Part shown: positions 25,054-34,700 of the stretch, piece after piece
Position numbering within the stretch: the first letter of the stretch is position 1
Layout: each line of letters begins with the position of its first letter
The notes under the pieces: generated by a model
Told to the model about the DNA's origin: nothing
What the model saw: the letters and a program-made list of their open reading frames with translations, nothing else
The model's database searches: none
Position numbers and translations under genes: made by a program
Source of the DNA: Microbacterium maritypicum
GTDB lineage: Bacteria > Actinomycetota > Actinomycetes > Actinomycetales > Microbacteriaceae
DNA length: 64,000 bases
Direction: 5' to 3'
Assembly: GCF_008868125.1 (NCBI RefSeq)
Contig: NZ_WAAQ01000001.1
Coordinates: forward strand, 1,116,001-1,180,000

Positions 25054-26475
25054 TCAGCTCTGCAGTCGCGCGATCCAGGCCTCGACCTCGTCGGCGGTGC
25101 GGGGGATGCCGGCCGAGAGGTTCACGGGGCCGTCTTCGGTCATCACGATGTCGTCCTCGATGCGCACGCCGATGCCGCGGAGTTCGGCCGGCACCGTGAG
25201 GTCGTCGATCTGGAAGTACAGTCCGGGCTCGATCGTGAAGACCATGCCCGGTGCGAGGATGCCGTCGTAGTACATCTCGCGACGGGCCTGCGCGCAGTCG
25301 TGCACATCGATGCCGAGGTGGTGCGAGGTGCCGTGCACCATGTACCGACGGTGCTGGCCGCCCTTGTCGGCGTCCAGGGCCTCTTCGGCGGTGACGGGCA
25401 GCAGGCCCCACTCGGCCGTGCGCTCGGCGATGACCTTCATGGCGGCGCCGTGCACGTCGCGGAAGCGCACCCCGACCCGGGCGGCGGCGAACGCGGCGTC
25501 GGCGGCCTCGCGCACCGTCTCGTAGACCCGTCGCTGCACCTCGGTGAACGTTCCGGAGACGGGCAGCGTGCGGGTGATGTCGGCGGTGTACAGGCTGTCG
25601 GCCTCGACGCCCGCATCCACCAGGATCAGATCGCCGGGGACCACGGTGCCGTCGTTGCGCGTCCAGTGCAGGTAGCAGGCGTGTGGGCCGGAGGCGGCGA
25701 TCGTGTCGTACCCCTCGCCGTTGCCGTCTTCACGCGCACGGCGGTGGAAGACGCCCTCGACGACACGCTCGCCCCGTGCGTGCGCCGTCGCCGCGGGGAG
25801 CTCGCGGATGATGTCGTCGAAGCCCTTCGCGGTGATCTCGACGGCACGGCGCATCTCGGCGATCTCGAACTCGTCCTTGACGAGGCGCAGCTCCGACACG
25901 AATCGTGTGAGGGTCTCGTCTTCGTCGAGCACGAGCGCGCCCTCGACGGCTTCGAACTGGTCCAGGTGCGCGGTCGCGATCTCGAGGTCGGCTGCGACAC
26001 CGGCGAGGGACGGGCGCGGACCGATCCAGAACTCTCCGACCGTGGCGTCGGCGTAGAACTCCGTCGTCGTGCGGTCGGCGCGCTCACGGAAGAAGAGCGT
26101 GATGTCGTGACCACCCTCGGTGGGGGCGAAGACGAGCACCGAATCGGGCTCGGCATCCGATGCCCAGCCGGTGAGGTGCGCGAAGGCCGAGTGCGCGCGG
26201 AAGACGTAGTCGGTGTCGTTGCTGCGCTGCTTGAGCGAGCCGGCGGGGATCACGAGACGCTTGCCGGGGAAGGCGGCGGAGACGGCTGCGCGCCGCACCG
26301 CGGCGTAGGGCGCCTGTGCGCGCGGCGAGGGGAGCGTCTCGGGACGCTCGGCCCAACCGGTCGAGATGGTGTCGAGGAAGCCCTGGGGGAAGGGCTGCTT
26401 GCGGTTGGTGGTGCCGTTCTCGACAGACGCTTCGACGGTGGGCTCTGCGATCGTGTCGCGCTCTCCAGTGCTCAT
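25054..26475 (-). CDS. pepP: Xaa-Pro aminopeptidase (aminopeptidase P, M24B)
   Basis: Removes N-terminal residues before proline, using a two-metal pita-bread domain. The 473-residue protein has an N-terminal AMP_N domain (about 40-180) and a C-terminal M24 domain. Metal ligands are visible: Asp in LVDAGVE, Asp in YTADITRT, His in MVHGTSHHLG, Glu in FTIEPGLY and Glu in GVRIEDD. Start ATG 26475 has GGAGGG just upstream. Confidence 0.95.
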   Translation of the reverse strand: MSTGERDTIAEPTVEASVENGTTNRKQPFPQGFLDTISTGWAERPETLPSPRAQAPYAAVRRAAVSAAFPGKRLVIPAGSLKQRSNDTDYVFRAHSAFAHLTGWASDAEPDSVLVFAPTEGGHDITLFFRERADRTTTEFYADATVGEFWIGPRPSLAGVAADLEIATAHLDQFEAVEGALVLDEDETLTRFVSELRLVKDEFEIAEMRRAVEITAKGFDDIIRELPAATAHARGERVVEGVFHRRAREDGNGEGYDTIAASGPHACYLHWTRNDGTVVPGDLILVDAGVEADSLYTADITRTLPVSGTFTEVQRRVYETVREAADAAFAAARVGVRFRDVHGAAMKVIAERTAEWGLLPVTAEEALDADKGGQHRRYMVHGTSHHLGIDVHDCAQARREMYYDGILAPGMVFTIEPGLYFQIDDLTVPAELRGIGVRIEDDIVMTEDGPVNLSAGIPRTADEVEAWIARLQS

Positions 26476-26511
26476 CCCTCCAGTCTGTCACCTGGCGGGC
26501 TGGCGCGGGAA

Positions 26512-27534
26512 TCAGCCGGCGGGCTCCAGCTGCACGACCAGGGCGCGGTGGTCGCTCCCCCCGGCGTCATCGAGCACGACGGATCCCGTCGGAGACCAGT
26601 TCTGCGATGCCATCACATGATCGATCGGCGCGCCCGCCAGCGCGGGCAGAGAGCTCGGCCAGGTGCCGGTGAGCCCGTTGCCGGTGCGGGAAGCGACATC
26701 GCGGCAGTAGCCGATGTCGCCGCCTTCCACGCCCAGCGGAGCCATGTGGTCGATCGTCGCGTTGAAGTCACCGGCCAGGATGAAGTCGCCCTGGGGGCAC
26801 TGGTCGGCGATCCACTGGAGGTCGCTGCGCCACTGCTGCATCTCCTCCATGCGCGGGGCCACCGCGTGCACGGCGACGATGGTGGGGCCGGAGCCGTCGA
26901 TCGGCATCAGCACGACGCTGGGCACCGAGCCGGTGTTGCTCGTGCCGTCCTTCGCCGACTCGATCACGGAGTACTCACCGAGGTCGGGGGCGACCAACAC
27001 GGTGGTCTGCCATGACTGCGGACCGTCCTGCACATCGGGGCGGAACTGCACGTGGTGCACCCACATCGGATGCCCCTGCTCCCGCAGCATGATAGCGATG
27101 CGCTCGCCGACAGCTTCGGTGGTCTCCGGGAGGGCGACGATGTCGGCACCCTGATCGAGGATCCGCTGCGCGATCACCTCGGCGGGTACGGCTTCACCCG
27201 CTGTGTTCCACGTGAGCACCCTGACGCTGCCCTCGGTCTTCTCCGGGAGGTCGGAGCCGCCGAAGCCGCGGGTGGCGCCGATGGCCGCCGTCGCGCCGGC
27301 ACCGAGCAGGGCGACGATCAGCACGGAGGCGGCGAATCCACGCAGCGGGCGGGCGAACAGCAGCAGGAGCGCGAGGACCGCGACCACGAGGAATCCGCCG
27401 AGCACGAGGCCGCGCGCCGACACGAGCTGTGCGAACGGGTAGGTCTGCTCGAGACGGAAGAACTGCGGCCACACGACGATCGCCGTCGCGATCGCGAGCA
27501 GCACGGTGAACAGGATCCCCAGGAGACGAAACAT
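26512..27534 (-). CDS. Endonuclease/exonuclease/phosphatase family protein, membrane-anchored
   Basis: A 340-residue protein: three N-terminal transmembrane helices (about 5-22, 38-57, 62-82), then an EEP domain facing outside. EEP residues are visible: Asn in LTWNTAGE, Glu in ALPETTE, AGDFNAT, and the closing GSDHRAL with catalytic His. Members hydrolyse phosphodiesters or phosphate esters of nucleic acids, sphingomyelin or phosphoinositides; the substrate is open. ATG 27534 is chosen because it starts directly with the first membrane helix. Divergent from the PHP gene. Confidence 0.9.
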   Translation of the reverse strand: MFRLLGILFTVLLAIATAIVVWPQFFRLEQTYPFAQLVSARGLVLGGFLVVAVLALLLLFARPLRGFAASVLIVALLGAGATAAIGATRGFGGSDLPEKTEGSVRVLTWNTAGEAVPAEVIAQRILDQGADIVALPETTEAVGERIAIMLREQGHPMWVHHVQFRPDVQDGPQSWQTTVLVAPDLGEYSVIESAKDGTSNTGSVPSVVLMPIDGSGPTIVAVHAVAPRMEEMQQWRSDLQWIADQCPQGDFILAGDFNATIDHMAPLGVEGGDIGYCRDVASRTGNGLTGTWPSSLPALAGAPIDHVMASQNWSPTGSVVLDDAGGSDHRALVVQLEPAG

Positions 27535-27622
27535 CCCCTCCAGCCTAGGAGCGCCGCCTGTGAAGTCCCTGCCTCGACATCCGCCTCCGTGCGCCTCGGC
27601 GCCTGCACCGGGCGACGCTCGG

Positions 27623-27628
27623 TACGCT
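27623..27628 (+). promoter_or_regulatory. -10 box of the PHP gene
   Basis: TACGCT, then CGGAGG and the ATG at 27635. Confidence 0.45.
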
Positions 27629-27634
27629 CGGAGG

Positions 27635-28507
27635 ATGGCCACTTCGTCCCACGGGTTCGCCGGTCCCGCCGACCTGCACCTGCACTCCAACCATTCCGAT
27701 GGCACGGAGTCGCCCGCCGAGGTGGTCGCGCAGGCGCACGCGCACGGGGTGCGCACGCTCGCGCTCACCGATCATGACCGTTCCACCGGATGGGCCGAGG
27801 CGGGAGATGCCGCCGTCGCCCTCGGGATGACGTTCATCCCGGGGATGGAGCTCTCCGCGAAGCACGAATGGCGCAGCGTGCACGTGCTCGGCTATCTCTT
27901 CGACCCGCAGGACGAGGCGCTGCGCGCCGAGACGGATCGCATCAGGGGGGACCGGATCGGTCGTGCCGAGCGCATCGTGCGCAACATCGGGCGCGACTAC
28001 GACCTGCACTGGGACGATGTGGTCGCTCAGACGACGCTCGACGCGACGGTCGGACGCCCTCACATCGCCGACGCTCTCGTCGCGCGGGGGATCGTGCGGG
28101 ATCGGACGGAGGCGTTCGACGGCATCCTGCATCCGCGGGAGGGGTACTACGAGCCGCACTACGCGCCCGATCCGATCACCGCGGTGCGCTTGATCACCGA
28201 GGCCGGGGGAGTGGCGATCATCGCCCACCCCGTGACGGCGGGCCGCGACCGCATGATGCCGGTGCCGTTCATCGAGCGGCTCATCGACGCCGGCCTCGGC
28301 GGGTTCGAGATCGAGCATCGCGAGAACACGGAGTCGGGCAAGAGGATGCTGCGTGAGATCGCCGCGAAGCACGACCTCATCGTCACCGGCTCCAGCGACT
28401 ATCACGGCACCGGCAAGCCGAACCGTCCCGGCGAGAACACCACAGCCGATGAGATGGTCGCCAGGCTCCTGGCGCGCGGCACCGGCATCGCCCCGCGCGT
28501 TCCCTGA
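27635..28507 (+). CDS. PHP domain metal-dependent phosphoesterase (RNase AM/YciV-like)
   Basis: A 290-residue PHP-domain enzyme. The four metal motifs are present: DLHLHSNHSDG, TDHD, GMELS and AHPVTAGRD, with the closing GSSDYHG. Family members such as YciV/TrpH remove nucleotides from 5' ends or hydrolyse nucleoside 3',5'-bisphosphates. ATG 27635 is followed at once by the first metal motif. A bidirectional terminator follows. Confidence 0.93.
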   Translation: MATSSHGFAGPADLHLHSNHSDGTESPAEVVAQAHAHGVRTLALTDHDRSTGWAEAGDAAVALGMTFIPGMELSAKHEWRSVHVLGYLFDPQDEALRAETDRIRGDRIGRAERIVRNIGRDYDLHWDDVVAQTTLDATVGRPHIADALVARGIVRDRTEAFDGILHPREGYYEPHYAPDPITAVRLITEAGGVAIIAHPVTAGRDRMMPVPFIERLIDAGLGGFEIEHRENTESGKRMLREIAAKHDLIVTGSSDYHGTGKPNRPGENTTADEMVARLLARGTGIAPRVP

Positions 28508-28535
28508 CCATCGCGCCGCGCCGCGCGCGCACGGG

Positions 28536-28578
28536 AAAGGGCGCATACGCCGGTGTGAACCGGACGTATGCGCCCTTT
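28536..28578. terminator. Bidirectional terminator between the PHP gene and the RhlE-like gene
   Basis: AAAGGGCGCATACG (28536-28549) pairs perfectly with CGTATGCGCCCTTT (28565-28578). It lies between convergent genes and has T or A runs on both sides. Confidence 0.85.
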
Positions 28579-28588
28579 CGGTCGAAGC

Positions 28589-30109
28589 TCAGGCTCCGGT
28601 GACGGGAGCCGCGCCTGCGCCGGAACCGCCGCGGCGACGGCGGCGACGACGTGCCGGTGCCGGCTTGCCGTCGTGGTGCTCCTTGCCGGCGCCGTCATGC
28701 GTTCCTGCGCCCTCGGCACCGCGGTCGGCTGACGGCGCGGAATGTCCCTCGCCCGATGCGGGCTCCGCTGCACCCTCGGTGAAGGTCGATCCGACCGGGG
28801 TCGTGCTGTTGCGACGGCGGCGGCGACGGCGCGTGCCGCTCTCGTCGGTGCCCTCGGCAGCAGCATCGGCCGCGCGCTCCGGGCGACGGGTGCGCTCGGT
28901 CTTGACGGACTCGGTCTTGGGTGCCGACACCAGTCGGCCCTTGGTGCCCTGGGGGATGTTGAGGTCCTCGTACAGGTGCGGGCTCGACGAGTAGGTCTCG
29001 ATGGGCTCCGGCTGGCCGAACTCGAGCGCCCGGTTGATCAGGGCCCACTTGTGCAGGTCCTCCCAGTCGACGAAGGTGACGGCGATGCCGGTCTTGCCCG
29101 CGCGGCCCGTGCGGCCGGCGCGGTGCAGGTAGGTCTTGTCCTCGTCGGGGATCGTGTGGTTGATGACGTGCGTCACATCGTCGACGTCGATGCCTCGGGC
29201 GGCCACATCGGTGGCCACGAGGACATCGCGCTTGCCCGCCTTGAACGCGGCCATCGAACGCTCACGCTGGTCCTGGCCCATGTCGCCGTGCACACCGCCG
29301 ACGTTGAAGCCGCGGTCGCCCAGCTCATCGACGAGGCGCTGCGCCGCGCGCTTGGTGCGCGTGAAGATGACGGTCTTGCCGCGACCCTCGGCCTGCAGGA
29401 TGCGGGCGATGACCTCGTCCTTGTCCATCGAGTGCGCGCGGTACACGAGGTGCTTGATGTTGGCCTGCGTGAGACCCTCGTCGGGGTCGCTCGCGCGGAT
29501 GTGGATCGGGTTCGTCATGAAGCGACGTGCGAGGGCCACGATCGGGCCGGGCATGGTCGCAGAGAACAGCTGCGTGTGGCGGACGGCCGGAACCTTCTGG
29601 AAGATCTTCTCGATGTCGGCGAGGAAGCCGAGGTCGAGCATCTTGTCGGCCTCGTCCAGCACGACCTCGGTCGCGTTCGAGAGGTCGAGCAGGCGCTGGC
29701 CCGCGAGGTCGATCAGTCGCCCCGGCGTGCCGACGACGATCTGCGCGCCCGCCTTGAGCTGGTCGATCTGCCCCTCGTAGGCCTTGCCGCCGTAGATCGC
29801 CACGACGCTGGTCGAGCGGTTGCTGGTGAGCAGGTCGATGTCTTCGTACACCTGGACTGCGAGCTCGCGCGTGGGGACGACGATGAGCGCCTTGACCCCG
29901 TGCTCCGGGTCCTTGCCGAGGCGCTGGACGACGGGGATGCCGAAGCCGAAGGTCTTGCCGGTTCCCGTCTTGGCCTGACCGATGATGTCCTGGCCGGGAA
30001 GGCCGAGGGGGATGGTCTGCTCCTGGATGGGGAACGCGTCGACGATGCCCTTGGCGGCGAGTGCGTCGACGATGTCCTGGTCGATGCCGAGATCGGCGAA
30101 AGTTGTCAC
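28589..30109 (-). CDS. rhlE: DEAD-box RNA helicase, RhlE-like
   Basis: A 506-residue ATP-dependent RNA helicase with Q-motif (FPIQEQTIP), Walker A AKTGTGKT, PTRELA, LDEADKM, FSATM and HRAGRTGRAG. A basic low-complexity tail with several RRRRRR runs follows. GTG 30109 gives the usual MTTFADLG start; another in-frame GTG lies about 45 bp upstream. No clear Shine-Dalgarno sequence is present. In M. tuberculosis the homologue (Rv3211, from memory) also lies beside a ferritin-like gene, as here. Confidence 0.95.
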   Translation of the reverse strand: MTTFADLGIDQDIVDALAAKGIVDAFPIQEQTIPLGLPGQDIIGQAKTGTGKTFGFGIPVVQRLGKDPEHGVKALIVVPTRELAVQVYEDIDLLTSNRSTSVVAIYGGKAYEGQIDQLKAGAQIVVGTPGRLIDLAGQRLLDLSNATEVVLDEADKMLDLGFLADIEKIFQKVPAVRHTQLFSATMPGPIVALARRFMTNPIHIRASDPDEGLTQANIKHLVYRAHSMDKDEVIARILQAEGRGKTVIFTRTKRAAQRLVDELGDRGFNVGGVHGDMGQDQRERSMAAFKAGKRDVLVATDVAARGIDVDDVTHVINHTIPDEDKTYLHRAGRTGRAGKTGIAVTFVDWEDLHKWALINRALEFGQPEPIETYSSSPHLYEDLNIPQGTKGRLVSAPKTESVKTERTRRPERAADAAAEGTDESGTRRRRRRRNSTTPVGSTFTEGAAEPASGEGHSAPSADRGAEGAGTHDGAGKEHHDGKPAPARRRRRRRGGSGAGAAPVTGA

Positions 30110-30305
30110 TTTATTCAGATTGCCTGTCCGGCGACCCTGTGGGATCGCCACGTTAACGGATCCACGCCGTCTCTTGTGCCACAGGCGCGGGGCCCCGCTC
30201 CGACGGCGGGGACACGCCCAGCCTACCCGAGGGGTGGTATCGGCCAGGAAGGTGGGTCCGGCACGAGTATTGTGAACGACGTGGTGGACTCGGGAGGACG
30301 ACCTC

Positions 30306-31019
30306 GTGGTTAAGTGGTTCTGGCAGCGCGACGACGCGCCGCGACGCACTCTGGCCCTGCGCAGCAGAGGCGATCAGGGGGATGCGACGCGCATCGACTT
30401 CGCCGAACTCGCCCCCGAGCTCAACCGCTTCCTCGGTCAGGCCGCCTATCTGCAGCTGGGCTATTTCGAGACGCTGACGCGCCTCATCCGGGCCACGCCC
30501 GAGCTCTCCGAGAAGGAGTCGCTCTCGCGCGCCGCCGGAGCCGCTCTGACCAAGCACCGAGGAATCGTCGACCTCATCGCCGAGCGCGGGGACGACCCGA
30601 CGCAGCTGATGCTCCCGTTCCGGGAGAACCTCGACGCCTTCCGCCGCAAGACCATCGGCGCGCGCCCCAGGGAGACGCTGCTGGCGGTGTACATCACCGC
30701 CGGGATGCTCGACGACTTCTACCTCGCGCTGGCCTCCAGCTACGGGGACACCGGGCGCCGCGTGGCGGAGATCCTCCGTGAGGACGACGCTCGGCACGAG
30801 ATCGTCGCCATCGTTCAGGAGACCATCGAGAGCGACGAGGAGTGGCGATCGCTCCTGTCGATGTGGGCCCGCCGCCTGGTCGGCGACACGATCCTCGTGT
30901 GCCGCTCCGCGCTGCGGCCGGAGCGCCTCGACGTCGACGAGGAGCGCATCGAGCCGGTGTACACCGAGCTCATGGGCGCGCACGCGCGACGGATGGACGC
31001 GATGGGACTCGCGTCGTAG
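30306..31019 (+). CDS. Ferritin-like fold protein
   Basis: A 237-residue, mostly helical protein of the actinobacterial ferritin-like group. Possible di-iron ligands are in FETLTRLI, LTKHRGIVDLI, MLDDFYLAL and EDDARHEIVAIV, but I cannot assign them with certainty. tRNA-hydroxylase (MiaE) and ferritin-like proteins share this fold; the function here is unknown. GTG 30306 has GGGAGGA upstream. Divergent from the RhlE-like gene. Confidence 0.85.
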   Translation: MVKWFWQRDDAPRRTLALRSRGDQGDATRIDFAELAPELNRFLGQAAYLQLGYFETLTRLIRATPELSEKESLSRAAGAALTKHRGIVDLIAERGDDPTQLMLPFRENLDAFRRKTIGARPRETLLAVYITAGMLDDFYLALASSYGDTGRRVAEILREDDARHEIVAIVQETIESDEEWRSLLSMWARRLVGDTILVCRSALRPERLDVDEERIEPVYTELMGAHARRMDAMGLAS

Positions 31020-31070
31020 CGGACGATTCGCTCGAACCGTCCCGTCCGATCGCAGGCGGAGCCCGGCGGG

Positions 31071-31358
31071 TCAGATGCCGAGCGCTGCCCGGTTCTGAGC
31101 GTCGGAGCGCTTGCGGAGCCTGGTGAGGGTCACGGTCACCAGCGCCGCGACGATGGGCGCTCCCAGCACGCTCGCGAGCCACAGCCAGATGCTGTCCTCG
31201 CCGACGCCTGCCCACTGCAGGGCCGTGTACGTGATCGCCGAGACGGCGGTCGCGATCGACGGAGTCAGTGCGACGCCGCGCAGCTCACGGTCACCGATCA
31301 GGAAGTGCGCGGCGATTCCCAGAGCGCACGCGCCGATGAGTGCGAGGAGGATGTACAT
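31071..31358 (-). CDS. Small membrane protein of unknown function
   Basis: A 95-residue hydrophobic protein with three transmembrane helices (about 2-20, 28-50, 58-82) and a short basic end. No family recognised. It is 7 bp downstream of the DUF3107 gene in the same direction and probably shares its transcript. Confidence 0.72.
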   Translation of the reverse strand: MYILLALIGACALGIAAHFLIGDRELRGVALTPSIATAVSAITYTALQWAGVGEDSIWLWLASVLGAPIVAALVTVTLTRLRKRSDAQNRAALGI

Positions 31359-31365
31359 CGTCGGG

Positions 31366-31590
31366 TCAGGCGACGAAGCCGACGCGGCGCGATTCCTCGG
31401 TGCCCAGTTCGATGTAGGCGAGGTTCGCGGTCGGGACGATGTAGGAGTTGCCCTTCACATCGGCGAAGCTCACGTGCGATGCGCTCTGCTCGAGCGCCGC
31501 GGCGACCTGGGTGCGGACTTCTTCCGCGCTTGCGCCGGTGTCGAAGCTCAGTTCACGGCCGGTGTTGATGATGCCGATGCGGATTTCCAC
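31366..31590 (-). CDS. DUF3107 family protein
   Basis: A 74-residue soluble protein (begins MEIRIGIINTGRELSFDT) of the actinobacterial DUF3107 family, with a predicted beta-beta-alpha start, central VAAALEQ helix and the conserved IVPTANLAYIELG end. Function unknown; the mycobacterial relative is Rv3208A (TB9.4), from memory, in the same neighbourhood. GTG 31590 with AAGGAG nearby. Confidence 0.9.
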   Translation of the reverse strand: MEIRIGIINTGRELSFDTGASAEEVRTQVAAALEQSASHVSFADVKGNSYIVPTANLAYIELGTEESRRVGFVA

Positions 31591-31749
31591 GCGTGCTCCT
31601 TGAAGTTCGGGGACTGCGCCAACTCTACCCCGCGAGCACGGGGCGGGATCGGCGGTGGCGCCCGGTTTCGCCGTGAGCGCACAGGCGGACGGGCCGCGGT
31701 CACGCGAGTGAGCGTGGCGGGTGCGGACGGCGATGTCCGCGCGTCCGGA

Positions 31750-31755
31750 TAGCGT
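31750..31755 (+). promoter_or_regulatory. -10 box of the adnA-adnB pair
   Basis: TAGCGT, then GGAGGC and the ATG at 31762. Confidence 0.5.
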
Positions 31756-31761
31756 GGAGGC

Positions 31762-34700
31762 ATGACACCGGATACTGCTCAGCGCGCTGTGATCGCCGCG
31801 GAGCCGACGGCATCCGGAGTCATCATCGGCGCCCCGGGAACCGGTAAGACGCGCACCCTGATCGACCGGATCGTGCACCTGCTCGATGCCGAGGCGCTCC
31901 GCCCGGAGCAGGTGCTCGCGCTCACGCCGAACCGTCAGGCGGCGACCGCTCTGCGCGACCGGATCGGCGTGCGCATCGGCCAGGCGACGCCCGGGCCACT
32001 GGCTCGGTCGCTCGGCTCCTTCGCCTTCCAGCTGGTGCGTGGAGCGATGGTGAGAGAGGGAGCGGAGCCGCCGGCGCTGCTGACGGGTGCCGACCAGGAC
32101 CGGATCATCGCCGAGCTGCTCAGCGGCGATGCGGAAGACGGACGCATCCCGTGGCCGGATGCGCTGAGCCCTTCGGTGCGGGCGTCGAAGGGGTTCCGCT
32201 CGGAGCTGCGCGCATTCCTCGCCGAGTGCACGGAGATCGGTGTCGACGCCGCGGAGCTGCGAGCATCGGGCAACGAGGTGTGGGCGGCGACGGCGGAGTT
32301 CCTCGTGGAGTACCGCGCGGTGCTCGACGCGCTCCGGTCGGCCCACCGTGACGCCGCCGACCTGCTGAGCGAGGCGAGCACCATCCTGCACACGGCCGAG
32401 ACGGCCGCCCTCGGCCCGCTCGCGCCTCTGCGCGTGGTGCTCATCGACGACGCGCAGGAGCTCACGCGTGGGGGGATCGCCGTCGTGAAGGCCCTGCGCA
32501 GCCGGGGGATCGCCGTGTTGGCCTTCGGTGATCCCGACATCTCCTCCGGCTCGTTCCGCGGAGCAAGCCCCGAGCTGTTCGCACAGCTCGCCGGGGTTCT
32601 GGGAGAGGTGCACGTGCTCGACGGGCCGCACCGCCAGCGTCCGGCGCTCACCGCTCTCACCCGCACGGTGACCCAGGCGATCGGTGTGTCGGGCCGGGTC
32701 GAGCATCGGCGCGCCCCCGTGCCCGTGACGGCCGAAGAGGTCGAGGCCGGGGTGTCGACGTTCGTGGCCCCGTCTCCCTACGAAGAACTCGATCGCATAG
32801 CCGGAGTGATGCGCGAGTGGCACCTCTCCGACGGCATCCGGTGGGATCGCATGGCGGTCATCGCCCACGACACGCGGCAGGTGACGACGCTGGAGACCGA
32901 ACTCGCCGCCAGGGAGATCCCGACGCGTGCGGCCGGTGTGCAACGCCCGCTCGGCAGCGAGGGCATCGTGCGCGACATCGTGGGTATCGTGCGCCTGGCG
33001 CTCACCCCGGTCCAGGAGCGCACGTCGGAAGCCCTCGAGGAGGCGCTGCGCACCCCGTTCGGAGGGATGGACGCGATCGGCCTGCGGCGGCTGCGTGCCC
33101 GACTCCGCCACGTCGAACTCGAACAGGGGGGATCGACGCCGGCGCGCGAGCTGCTGCGGCGGGCCATGGCGAATCCGGCGGACCTCACCCTCATCGACGC
33201 CCCGGAGTCGCGCACGGCCGAGCGTTTCGCGCTGGTGATCGAAGCGCTGGCCCGTGGCGCGGCGGCGGGAGAGACGATCCACGACCTGCTCTGGCGGGTG
33301 TGGGATCAGGCCAGGGCCGTCGACGGCAGGCGTCTGCAGATCGCCTGGCGTGAGATCTCGTTGCTGCCGACGGGGGCGGAGACGGCCCGTTCTCTCGATG
33401 CGCTGGTCTCCCTGTTCGACGCGGCGAAGCGCTTCGTCGAGCGCACACCGAACGAGAAGCCCGAGGTCTTCGTGCGGGACATCCTCGACAGCGAGGTCCC
33501 CGAGGATTCGCTGTCGACACCCGACCGGCCGGGGAAGGTCACGCTGCTGACCCCCGCCACCGCTCTGGGTACGGAGTTCGACGCGGTCGTGGTCGCCGGT
33601 GTGCAGGACGGCATCTGGCCGAACGTGCGTCTGCGCGGCGGTCTGCTGCAGACCTGGCGCCTGCCCGACGCGATCCAGGCTGCGCGCACGGGGACCCTCA
33701 TCGAGCCTCCGGGAGCCCTGGATCGTCGACGTGCGGCGCTGCACGACGAGCTCCGGCTGTTCGTCCGCGCCGTGTCGCGTGCGCGCGACCGTCTCCTGAT
33801 CACGGCGGTGGACGACGACGACCTGACGCCCAGTCCGTTCTTCGGCTTCCTGCCCGCCCCTGAACCTCCGGAGCGGCACGCGTCGGCGGAGCACCCGCTC
33901 ACATTGCGCGGACTCGTCGCCCGCCACCGGCGCACCCTCACCACGGTGTCAGCCGAGCCGGTGCGGCGGGCCGCCGCGGCGCAGCTCGCCGTTCTCGCGC
34001 GTGAGGGCGTGCCGGGGGCGGATCCGGCGGACTGGTACGGGATGACCCCTCCCTCGACCGCGGCGCCGCTGCGCGATCTCGCCGTCACGGGGGCGCGGGT
34101 CTCACCCTCGAAGATGGAGTCGTATGAGGAATGCGGTCTCAACTGGGTGGTCTCGGCTCTCGGCGGTGACACGGTGATGCCGCCCACGGCCGGCATCGGG
34201 ACGATCGTGCACGAGGCGATGGAGCGGGTTCCCGAGGGAGATCTCGAGAAGATGCGCGCGATCGTGGCCGAGCACTGGCCGGAGCTCGATTTCGAGACCG
34301 AGTGGATCGGGCGCAAGGAGCGCCGTCGCGCCGACCTGCTCGTGGATCGGCTGCACACCTACTTGGGTGATGTGCGCCGCGAGGGTGGGCGGGTGATCGG
34401 CAGCGAGGTCGAGTTCCGCTTCGCCGTCGACGTGGCGGAGTCGGCCGACGACGCCGTTCCCACCGTCCACGAGGTGGGGGAGGACCGGGCGAATCAGGCG
34501 ATCATCCACGGCTACATCGACCGGGTGGAGGCCTACCCGCCCGGAGCGGGCGAGCACCCCGCGGCGCGAGGTCGCGGCTGGGAGCGGATGTCGGGAGGTC
34601 CGGACGGGCCCACGGTCGTGGTGGATCTGAAGACGGGCAAGAACGATCCCGAATCCGACTCGGGCGTGCTCGCGCATGCGCAGTTGGCCGCCTATCAGGT

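Noticed and set aside
31366..33927. Long minus-strand open frame antisense to adnA
   Set aside because: Only the last 74 codons (DUF3107) have coding evidence; the remainder is a GC-driven shadow of adnA.
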